DNA of 64,000 nt, taken from the NCBI GenBank assembly GCA_048393055.1, contig DBFJJS010000014.1, positions 1-64,000 of the forward strand, written 5' to 3'. Shown here in pieces: positions 41,100 through 48,014 of this stretch (position 1 is the stretch's first letter; every line of letters starts with the position of its first letter). The position numbers were made by a program, and so were the translations under genes. Under the pieces are notes generated by a model. The model saw only the letters and a program-made list of their open reading frames with translations, searched no databases and was not told the DNA's origin. This DNA comes from Faeciplasma sp048393055. GTDB taxonomy: Bacteria; Bacillota; Clostridia; Oscillospirales; Ruminococcaceae.

Positions 41100-41234
41100 T
41101 TAAATATCAATTAAAAAACAATAACCGCAGCATGATAACGCCAGAATTAAAAGCAAAAAGACACCGCCAAGCGCAAAACCGCCGAAGATGCCTAATCTAA
41201 AGAAATACAATCCTAAAACGATCAAGCGCGCCAT
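41100..41234 (-). CDS. Possible small hydrophobic protein
   Basis: A possible 44-residue product (MARLIVLGLYFFRLGIFGG, then a hydrophobic stretch with two Cys) just downstream of the MerR gene on the same strand. It would have one or two membrane spans. A ribosome site is weak, and an in-frame longer version begins inside the MerR gene. It may be a small membrane protein co-transcribed with the regulator, or chance in AT-rich DNA. Confidence 0.35.
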   Translation of the reverse strand: MARLIVLGLYFFRLGIFGGFALGGVFLLLILALSCCGYCFLIDI

Positions 41235-41286
41235 TATCAGCACGCCTATAAAGAAGTAGTTATATTTTAAAGACAGCAATGTAATT

Positions 41287-42069
41287 TTACACATCAACGT
41301 AAACCTGAACCTCGTAATTCCATTGCAAAATACCAGATACGACAATGAGCTGTACCGTAAACGATGGTTCTGCGCCGTATTTTGTTTGAGCTATGTGTAT
41401 TAACTCGCTTAATACCTGTTCCCGGTTTTCTTCCGTACAATCAGCGCACAGGTATTTCCCCTTTGGCAATACCTTTAACCCGTCTATATCCGTATAACGA
41501 GTGCATACTGCAAAGAGCCTCGTCATCCCGCTTTCCGTGTATATGCCCGCTAAATCCTCGAAAGAAAACTGCTCTTTTAAGGCGGGGGTAACTTTATCGT
41601 AGAAATGACCAAGATAATTCCAAAGATTATCAAGCGTGGGCGTTTCCAATGTATCAGAAAGTAAAATAACGCGCTTAGGAAGGTCTCTGACAAAAGCGCC
41701 GTTAGGACTTTTTTGCATCAGCAATTTTCTTTCATAGTCTGCCTTTGCTAACCGGATTTTTTCTTTGCTGCGTTGCAGTGCGTTAATTTTTTCGTCGGCT
41801 TTTTTCTCCGCCCGCGATAAAAAATCCACAATTTTTTCGAGATCGTCATATTCTAAAATCTTTTTTATCTCCTTAAGCGGCAAGTCCATAAGCTGCAAAG
41901 CCCGCACCGTATTCAACCTGACAATGTCCTGTTCGGTATAATAACGGTAACCGGTCCATTCGTCCTTTTTGCTTGGCCTGACTAATCCGATTCTGTCATA
42001 ATGCCGCAGCGTTTCGCTTGTCGCATGGGCAGCCTTCGCAGCTTCACCAACCGAAAAGTATTTCTTCAT
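41287..42069 (-). CDS. MerR-family regulator with GyrI/BmrR-like effector domain
   Basis: A 260-residue regulator. The MerR HTH (YFSVGEAAKAAHATSETLRH, YDRIGLVRPSKKDEWTGYRY) covers residues 1-75. A dimer helix follows to about 120, and an effector domain (LETPTLDNLWNYLG; GKYLCADCTEENREQVLSEL) of the GyrI-like kind binds small molecules in BmrR. The start at 42069 is chosen with GGGAG upstream; an in-frame extension has no site. Divergent from the ABC genes, it shares their promoter region. It is expected to activate the 19-bp-spaced promoter at 42089. Confidence 0.88.
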   Translation of the reverse strand: MKKYFSVGEAAKAAHATSETLRHYDRIGLVRPSKKDEWTGYRYYTEQDIVRLNTVRALQLMDLPLKEIKKILEYDDLEKIVDFLSRAEKKADEKINALQRSKEKIRLAKADYERKLLMQKSPNGAFVRDLPKRVILLSDTLETPTLDNLWNYLGHFYDKVTPALKEQFSFEDLAGIYTESGMTRLFAVCTRYTDIDGLKVLPKGKYLCADCTEENREQVLSELIHIAQTKYGAEPSFTVQLIVVSGILQWNYEVQVYVDV

Positions 42070-42088
42070 TTTATTTTCTCCCACCCTA

Positions 42089-42119
42089 TTGACATTTGTG
42101 TTACACAAAGGTTTATAAT
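42089..42119 (+). promoter_or_regulatory. MerR-type promoter with 19-bp spacer (module 2)
   Basis: Perfect TTGACA (42089-42094) and TATAAT (42114-42119) are separated by 19 bases containing the dyad tttgtg-tta-cacaaa (42095-42109). This is the textbook MerR-activated architecture, reading into the ABC transporter genes; the divergent merR starts 20 bases to the left. Confidence 0.9.
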
Positions 42120-42184
42120 TTATATTAGCATAGGATATTGGGAAAAGCAATAGGCAATGAAACACTGTTTAGGAGGACTGCCGC

Positions 42185-43036
42185 ATGATACAACTCAAGC
42201 AAGTAACAAAGCAGTACGGGCAAGCGACCGTGCTGAAAAACATTACGCTGTCGATTGACGAACCTGGCATTTACTGCCTGCTTGGCAGAAACGGCGCAGG
42301 CAAGACGACTCTTCTTAAATCGATTGCCGGGTATCAAAACATTACAAGCGGCACTATTAAAGTTGACGGTCAAACAATAACAACATCAGCTTTGGATACA
42401 GGGGTCAGCTATATTGAAAACTTTGCAAAGCATTTTAATCTTCCGGTGAGAAAGCTGCTGCAAATTGCTTCCGAAGTAAACCCCAACTACGATTATGAGC
42501 TTGCTTTGGAAATGATGGAGCGCTTTGAGCTGGATGGGAAAAAGAAGTTTAATCATCTTTCTCTCGGCATGAAAACAATGATTTCCACTATCATCTGCCT
42601 GGCAAGCAATAAGGACGTCATCCTTTTGGATGAACCCGTCCTTGGTTTCGACGCAATTATGCGCGTGGAATTTTACGATATGCTGACGGAGAGCTTTCAA
42701 AAACACCCTCGAATCATTATCGTATCTACCCACATCATTGAAGAAATTGCAAAGACCGTTCAAAAGCTAATCATTATTGATAAGGGCAGAATTTGTTTTT
42801 TTGATACACTGCAATCGGTTGAAGCAAAAGCGTTTAGCATCAGCGGACTTCAAAAAGACGTAGAAGCAGCAACCAGAAATTTAAACGTCATCGGTCAGGA
42901 TGCTGTCGGAGGTCTTGTAACAAGTTATATTTTTGACAACCCGCCCGAGCAGACTGTTTCACTGGAGATTAATCCGCTGTCTTTGCAGGATTTCTTCATT
43001 CAAACGGTAGGACATAAGGGAGGTGCAAAAAAATGA
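42185..43036 (+). CDS. ABC transporter ATPase (module 2)
   Basis: A 283-residue ATPase: Walker A GRNGAGKTTLLKS near residue 34, signature LSLGMKTMIS near 124, Walker B VILLDEPVLGFD near 144, and switch VSTHIIEE near 178. A C-terminal extension of about 70 residues is typical of YtrB/BcrA-like exporters. A GGAGG site lies 8 bases before the ATG. It overlaps the permease gene by 4 bases. The pump is likely induced by the divergent MerR regulator. Confidence 0.92.
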   Translation: MIQLKQVTKQYGQATVLKNITLSIDEPGIYCLLGRNGAGKTTLLKSIAGYQNITSGTIKVDGQTITTSALDTGVSYIENFAKHFNLPVRKLLQIASEVNPNYDYELALEMMERFELDGKKKFNHLSLGMKTMISTIICLASNKDVILLDEPVLGFDAIMRVEFYDMLTESFQKHPRIIIVSTHIIEEIAKTVQKLIIIDKGRICFFDTLQSVEAKAFSISGLQKDVEAATRNLNVIGQDAVGGLVTSYIFDNPPEQTVSLEINPLSLQDFFIQTVGHKGGAKK

Positions 43037-43680
43037 CGGCTGTTTTTGCAATCGTAAAACGTCTGCTTGCGAGCAATAAAATTAGCTTCATCATTACTGC
43101 TCTTGTAATGCTTTGCGCAACATCTTCCGGAGACGTTGTTTTAAGCAACGGAAATTATATCTGGCTGCTCGCCGCTTTAACCCCGTTCTTTTTTGTATTT
43201 TATGATTTCACAAAGCTGATACATTTGGGAGCAAGCAAAAAGGATTACTTTTTAGGCTGCCTGATCAGCTATGTACTCCTGGCATTTTTAATTTCCCTTG
43301 CCAACACAGTGATACATCTGCTGATCGACCCTGCATACCCGGCGAAAACAGTTATAAATATGATGGATGTATGCAAATGGACTAAAAATGGGATTATCGC
43401 CGCCGGATTACAGCAAATGTTCTTTTTACTGCTCGTTATGATTTTTCTTCATGTGCTGTTATCCATGCAGGCGCATTGGTATGGATGGCTTACAGACGCG
43501 TTACTGGTTGCAATTATTTGTATTTTTACTCCTATTGCGCCGTTGCGGACTGTCCTGGCAGGATTTTTCGGCATTATTATGCTTAACGGCAATGCGCTCA
43601 TGCACATTTTTACTTGTATACTGCTTGGCGCGGCATTATCTTTTACAGGGCTTGCGGTCTTGAAAAGAAAAGCTTTGTAG
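43033..43680 (+). CDS. ABC transporter permease (module 2)
   Basis: A 215-residue membrane protein with six predicted spans (residues about 17-33, 42-60, 80-98, 120-145, 152-170 and 182-205). No sequence signature beyond hydrophobicity is visible; the assignment rests on the overlap with the ATPase gene and on length, which matches small YtrC/ABC-2-type permeases. It ends 14 bases before a GNAT gene, which could be translated from the same message. Confidence 0.85.
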   Translation: MTAVFAIVKRLLASNKISFIITALVMLCATSSGDVVLSNGNYIWLLAALTPFFFVFYDFTKLIHLGASKKDYFLGCLISYVLLAFLISLANTVIHLLIDPAYPAKTVINMMDVCKWTKNGIIAAGLQQMFFLLLVMIFLHVLLSMQAHWYGWLTDALLVAIICIFTPIAPLRTVLAGFFGIIMLNGNALMHIFTCILLGAALSFTGLAVLKRKAL

Positions 43681-43694
43681 GTATAGTGACAGCC

Positions 43695-44143
43695 ATGATC
43701 AGGATAAAAGCAGTCGACGAGCAAAATATATTAGACGCATGCAAATTGGCAACAAAACAGGACGGTATCTGTCCGGCGGCGCAAGGACATTCCTGCTGTA
43801 ACGCCATTTCCATAGCACAAGCAAAATACCATCCTGAAATGCACTCCAATTTAATCTATAACGGCAATGTTCCAACAGGCTTTTTTATGTATTGCCGCGC
43901 GGAGGATCAAGCCGACACGGCAACCATCCGCCGCTTTATGACAGACGACAGGTTTGGGCATAAAGGGCTTGAGGAAAAAGCCCTTGAGCATATCCTGAGA
44001 GGTCTGAAAATTCAAGGCGTAAAAAAATAATCATAGTGATAAATTATGCAAATGAAACGGCAAAAAGGTTATGTCTTTCCTTTGGGTTTCAGTTTACAGG
44101 AAAAATTAACAATGACGAATGCTACTATGAATTAAAATTATAA
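43695..44143 (+). pseudogene. GNAT acetyltransferase gene broken by a frameshift at an A7 run
   Basis: The first frame (43695-44030, 111 residues) gives a GNAT start (MIRIKAVDEQNILDACKLAT, later TIRRFMTDDRFGHKG). It stops right after a run of seven A (44021-44027). In the next frame the rest of the domain continues: IIVINYANETAKRLCLSFGF, then FTGKINNDECYYELKL, to 44143. One extra A would restore one reading frame of normal length. Possible explanations are a true mutation, a sequencing error in the homopolymer, or slippage or phase variation. It follows the module 2 permease closely. Confidence 0.8.
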
Positions 44144-44174
44144 TTTTAACCTATAAAATTACGGAGGAATTAAA

Positions 44175-44837
44175 ATGAAAAAATTTATTTTACTTGTATT
44201 GTGCATTGCACTTGGCGGTTTTGCTTTGGCGGGATGCTCGAACAGCTCAGAACCGTTTGAAGAAAAAAGCTATACGCCGGATACGCAGATTAGCGGAATT
44301 AATCTTGACGTACGGGATAGAGAAATTGAAGTGTCGTTGTCAGATGACGGAAAAATCCATATCGGGTATTTCGAAAACAGCAAAGAGTATTATGATATTT
44401 CCGTTTCCGACGAAAACATATTGACTATGACGAGCGCAAGCGATAAAGAATGGACGGATTATATCGGAGCAAAGCCCTCTGCCGAAGACAGAAAAATATT
44501 TCTTCAGATACCCGACGCGCTTTTAGACAGCCTTACGCTGTCTACAACAAACGAGGATATAACTGTCTTTGCGTTGTCTGTAACAGGAAGCATCAGTATT
44601 TCTTCTAACGGCGGAAATATCACATTTGAAGGCTTAGATGCAGTTAGCGGCCTGACTCTGAACGTTAAAAACGGAGATATTTCCGGTACAATTGCAGGAA
44701 GCTACGACGATTTTTCTATTAAATCGGAAATAAAAAAAGGCGAAAGCAATTTACCCGACAATAAAGAAGGCGGAGAAAAAGCTCTAAATGTATCCTGCAA
44801 TAACGGCGATATCAATATTGAGTTTGTAAACGGATAA
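44175..44837 (+). CDS. DUF4097-type beta-helix lipoprotein
   Basis: A 220-residue lipoprotein: a hydrophobic signal and the lipobox LAGC at about residues 18-21, then a repetitive strand-rich body (LDVRDREIEVSLSDDGKIHI; SISISSNGGNITFEGLDAV; LNVKNGDISGTIAGSY). The repeated N-G-D-I/G-N-I pattern is that of DUF4097 putative adhesin domains. A GGAGG site precedes the ATG. These are often paired with PadR or ABC systems; here it follows the module 2 genes. Function unknown. Confidence 0.85.
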   Translation: MKKFILLVLCIALGGFALAGCSNSSEPFEEKSYTPDTQISGINLDVRDREIEVSLSDDGKIHIGYFENSKEYYDISVSDENILTMTSASDKEWTDYIGAKPSAEDRKIFLQIPDALLDSLTLSTTNEDITVFALSVTGSISISSNGGNITFEGLDAVSGLTLNVKNGDISGTIAGSYDDFSIKSEIKKGESNLPDNKEGGEKALNVSCNNGDINIEFVNG

Positions 44838-44973
44838 TTCATATTTAAAAAGCCGCTGCTTCCATTTCCACCGTGATACACCCTTCGTTTCGCCTGCGTT
44901 CAATCATATCTGGAGTTTCTCGGTATATGGTGTCGCTCGTCCAAGTCTTTTCTGTTCTGAATTGAACTCCCAT

Positions 44974-45426
44974 TTATTTTAAGTATGAAACAACCTTCCG
45001 GGCGGTCTCTTGATGGCATTCTATTTCACGGGAAGGTTCTAAGTAATGATAAGAAGTCCCTTCATCTCGAACCGCAGAGACCGGGACAATGATCTCACCA
45101 ACCTTGCTGTCATTGGTTAAGGCTCCTGCTCCGCCGCAAACGATGAATGTTTCACACCCCATTGCATATAATTCTTCAACTGCTACTGCTGCGCCCGGTG
45201 CTCCACAAAACGCCATTGTAATGCAAAGTCTGTCTGTATCAGTTACATGTTCGTAAATGGGTATATCAAACACCTCAGAGTTAAGGTGACCAATAATCGG
45301 AAGCTGATTTTCTTCTACAGATCACTCCAATTCCTTCCTTAAATAAGTAATCACACATTTTTCCGAAAGACTTTTCGCAAAAAAATTCGTCGGATGAATG
45401 ATGGGATTATTATTGGTATCAAATTC
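44974..45426 (-). pseudogene. Decayed nucleoside phosphorylase gene
   Basis: The frame from 45273 encodes 99 residues of a purine/uridine phosphorylase C-terminal part (AFCGAPGAAVAVEELYAMG, FIVCGGAGAL, IIVPVSAVRDEGTSYHYL). The same frame continues upstream as a phosphorylase N-terminus (FDTNNNPIIHPTNFF) but is broken by an in-frame TGA at 45322-45324 and has no start codon. Its first residues are joined directly to the middle of a SLOG gene at about 45427. It is a remnant with no full active site. Confidence 0.8.
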
Positions 45427-45693
45427 GCGCTATATCGTCTTTACTCCAGCCTTTTGTCTGTGTGATACACGGTAGGACTAAAATCAACTTGATATGCGGA
45501 TATAGCTTTTCAAAGATAAGACGCATTGTGCAGCCAGTGTGTCAAAGCCCAACGCTCCGCCAGCACCAAAGTAAACATAACCTCCTTCAATCAATCGCAT
45601 CAAAGTATTTTTTAACCGTTGAGAGAGTTCCGGTATGCTCTCCGGCGGTATTTTTCTATGTCCGGTAAAGCAAGCCGTTTTTTCCTTCATCAA
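45427..45693 (-). pseudogene. Decayed SLOG/DUF1273-type gene fragment
   Basis: It starts properly (MKEKTACFTGHRKIPPESIP; then YFGAGGALGFDTLAAQ) as a DUF1273/YpsA-like SLOG protein, with AAA(T)-rich DNA upstream. A frameshift near 45525 gives a stop at 45484. In the corrected frame the protein goes on (LYPHIKLILVLPC, TQTKGWSKDDIA) to about 45427, where it is fused to the phosphorylase remnant. The rest is deleted. It parallels the intact SLOG gene at 9767-10267. Confidence 0.8.
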
Positions 45694-45805
45694 ATATCAC
45701 CAGCCTTGTTCCAAGCCTAAAAGCACGAAAAGTTTAATTATAATACTTATAGTATATCAAAGTAAACAATAAATATTAATAGTCTGTGGAACTCAGGAAA
45801 TAATA

Positions 45806-45820
45806 TTTATAGACTATAAA
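45806..45820. promoter_or_regulatory. Operator-like inverted repeat before the XRE gene
   Basis: Perfect 7-bp arms tttatag-a-ctataaa ending 14 bases before the XRE start codon and overlapping the ribosome-site region. Other atag/ctat motifs occur in the AT-rich 50 bases upstream. Autorepression is likely. Confidence 0.55.
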
Positions 45821-45834
45821 TGGAGGCTGGAGCT

Positions 45835-46167
45835 ATGAGTGAAATTGCAAAAACAGTTGGGCAGCGTGTCCGCAATTATAGAATTGAAAAAGGATTGAGC
45901 CAAGAGAAGCTTGCCGAGTTATCCGGTTGCCACCCTACTTATATCGGGCAAGTTGAACGAGGAGAAAAGAACGCAGCCCTTGAAAGTATCGAAAAAATCG
46001 CCTCTGCTATGAATGTCTCACTTGCTCGTCTCTTTGAAAAAATCGGCGAGGACGGTGCCGATAGTTATCCGATGAAATGCTATGAACTAATCGCAGCGAA
46101 AAGCAAATCAGAGCAAGAACACCTATATAAGATGTTAGTTGAAGTGGATAAATATAAAAACCAATAA
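45835..46167 (+). CDS. XRE-family regulator
   Basis: A 110-residue regulator with an XRE helix-turn-helix at residues 9-65 (VRNYRIEKGLSQEKLAELSG, CHPTYIGQVERGEKNAALES) and a short C-terminal helical tail (LYKMLVEVDKYKNQ). The start at 45835 is chosen over 45820 because GGAG lies 5-8 bases before it. It resembles regulators at the edges of Clostridia conjugative elements. A bidirectional terminator follows. It may control the island genes to the right, which are on the other strand. Confidence 0.88.
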   Translation: MSEIAKTVGQRVRNYRIEKGLSQEKLAELSGCHPTYIGQVERGEKNAALESIEKIASAMNVSLARLFEKIGEDGADSYPMKCYELIAAKSKSEQEHLYKMLVEVDKYKNQ

Positions 46168-46206
46168 AAATACGGTGTTACCCAACAAAGGCAGCACCGT
46201 ATTTTT
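46166..46206. terminator. Bidirectional terminator between XRE and histidine kinase genes
   Basis: 12-bp arms aaaaatacggtg (46166-46177) and caccgtattttt (46195-46206), A run on one side and T run on the other, between convergent genes. Confidence 0.9.
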
Positions 46207-46247
46207 GTTTAATCGAGAAGCCTATCTTAAAATACTTTTTAGTTATT

Positions 46248-47264
46248 CTATTCTTTTTTCAAAAACAATGAGAACATGCTTCCATTCTCATTAGAGATAA
46301 CCTTAATATATCCGCATTGCTTATTTACAATATCACGGGTAAGATATAGTCCGATTCCCACACCATCAATACCTGCTGATTGCTTCCCTCGGTAAAACCG
46401 TCCAAAAATCTTTGCCTGTTCTTCTTCAGGTATTCCGATACCGTTATCGGATATATCCAGTCGCAGGTAAGACGGGTACTCGGTGATTTTTAATTCAACA
46501 ATTCCACCGTTCGGCGTGTATTTCACAGCGTTGTCAAGGACATTGGTAATGGCTTCTGCTGTCCAGTTGAAATCGAGCACCGCTTCAAAGTTCCGCTCGC
46601 AGTCAAAGGTAATCGTTATGTTTTTCTCTTTTGCCTTGGCATAGACGGTTTTTACTGCTTGCAGGACAATATCATTCAAGCTGTTTTTTTCGGGCTTCAG
46701 GCTGATAATGCCGCTCTCCAAACGGGACATTTTAATCAGGCTGTTTGTTAAAAAGGTCAGCTTTTCAAGGGAAGTCTGCAAAGTGGCAATATATTCGCTG
46801 CGTTCCTCATCGGACAATTCTTTATCATCAAGTAACTGTGCAAAGGTATTCGCCGCCGTCACAGGCGTTTTGATTTGGTGGGAAATATCCGAGATCAGCG
46901 TCTTGATCTGCTCCTTTTCCTGCGCCAGCATTTGATTCTGCGCTGTTAAAATATTGCGGAGCTTCAAAAGCTGGTGCTGTAAGCGGGCAGTCAGCGTGTC
47001 CTCGTTTTCTGAAAAAACAATCCGTTCCTGTTGCTCGACCAAAGCCTCTATAAGCAGCGTAATCTGCTCTAACAAATCATCGTGATAGCGGTTGTGCAAG
47101 AAGTCGAGCAAAAACAAAAGGCCGCATAAAATCGCAAAGGCACAAATGACAAAAAGCATAGTGATAAAAGTGCTTTCCATAAAAAACACAGTGCTAATCA
47201 ATACCGCCGCTATGACAGTACCTGCAATTAAAATCAGTTTTCTATAAACTCTAAAATGCTTCAT
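46248..47264 (-). CDS. Sensor histidine kinase
   Basis: A 338-residue kinase. Two membrane segments (about residues 10-30 and 36-55) and almost no extracellular loop are typical of intramembrane-type kinases that work with ABC exporters. DHp with HQIKTPVTAANTF (His near residue 133), N box NVLDNAVKYTPNG near 243, and G box ISDNGIGIPEEEQ near 272. The third of three adjacent ATG codons (47264) has the best GGAGA spacing; the first overlaps the regulator stop. It works with the regulator at 47267. Confidence 0.9.
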   Translation of the reverse strand: MKHFRVYRKLILIAGTVIAAVLISTVFFMESTFITMLFVICAFAILCGLLFLLDFLHNRYHDDLLEQITLLIEALVEQQERIVFSENEDTLTARLQHQLLKLRNILTAQNQMLAQEKEQIKTLISDISHQIKTPVTAANTFAQLLDDKELSDEERSEYIATLQTSLEKLTFLTNSLIKMSRLESGIISLKPEKNSLNDIVLQAVKTVYAKAKEKNITITFDCERNFEAVLDFNWTAEAITNVLDNAVKYTPNGGIVELKITEYPSYLRLDISDNGIGIPEEEQAKIFGRFYRGKQSAGIDGVGIGLYLTRDIVNKQCGYIKVISNENGSMFSLFLKKE

Positions 47265-47266
47265 CA

Positions 47267-47932
47267 TCATTCTCCAAAGGTATAGCCCATACCAAAAACT
47301 GTTACGATATATTCCTGCTTTTCGTCATTCAGCTTCTGTCGCAGCCGCTTAATGTTCACACGAACGGTATTTTCATCAACAAAGTTTCCGTCTATATCCC
47401 AAAGCTGTTCTAAAAGCATGGCTTTCGTCACGATCCTGCCTTTGTTCTCTATTAAAAAGCAGAGTAGTTTGTACTCCGTCGAGGTAAGGTGTATTTCTTC
47501 TCCGTTTAGCAGAACAAGGCATTTATTTATATCAACCTCTAAATCTCTATATCGAATACGGGAATTTTCGCTGCCTGTCCGTTTTAAGACTGCCAGCACT
47601 TTTTTCCGCAAAACCTCAAGTGGAAAAGGTTTAGAGATGTAATCGTCACAGCCTGCTGAAAAACCGTCCAGCATATCTTCCTCGGTGTCATTGGCTGTTA
47701 AAAACAATACAGGTGTTTCGGAAGTCTCACGGATTTTTTGGCATAATTTCAAGCCACTGCCGTCGGGCAGGTTAATATCGAGCAGAAACAGATCATATCT
47801 TTGGCTTTGATATTTTTGCAGGGCTTCCATATAGCCATAAACGGCTGTAACAGTATGCTCGTCCTTTTCAAGAGCAATAGAAATCCCCTTGCTCAAAATC
47901 TTATCATCTTCCAGTAAAAAGATATTTGCCAT
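47267..47932 (-). CDS. OmpR/PhoB-type response regulator
   Basis: A 221-residue regulator. The receiver domain has acidic DD near residue 9, phospho-acceptor Asp in LFLLDINLPDG near residue 51 and Lys in YISKPFPLE near 102. The C-terminal winged helix spans about 125-220 (LTSTEYKLLCFLIENKGRIV; ENTVRVNIKRLRQKL). MANIFLLEDD is taken as the start; a GTG 6 codons upstream (47950) is possible because AAAGG lies before it. It presumably activates the exporter genes upstream. Confidence 0.92.
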   Translation of the reverse strand: MANIFLLEDDKILSKGISIALEKDEHTVTAVYGYMEALQKYQSQRYDLFLLDINLPDGSGLKLCQKIRETSETPVLFLTANDTEEDMLDGFSAGCDDYISKPFPLEVLRKKVLAVLKRTGSENSRIRYRDLEVDINKCLVLLNGEEIHLTSTEYKLLCFLIENKGRIVTKAMLLEQLWDIDGNFVDENTVRVNIKRLRQKLNDEKQEYIVTVFGMGYTFGE

Positions 47933-48014
47933 AACCGCAACGTACACCACCTTTCCTCAATATGTAGAATTGCAGGAGTAGACGCAGCAGTGCTGCGCCT
48001 GCCCCGCAATTTAT

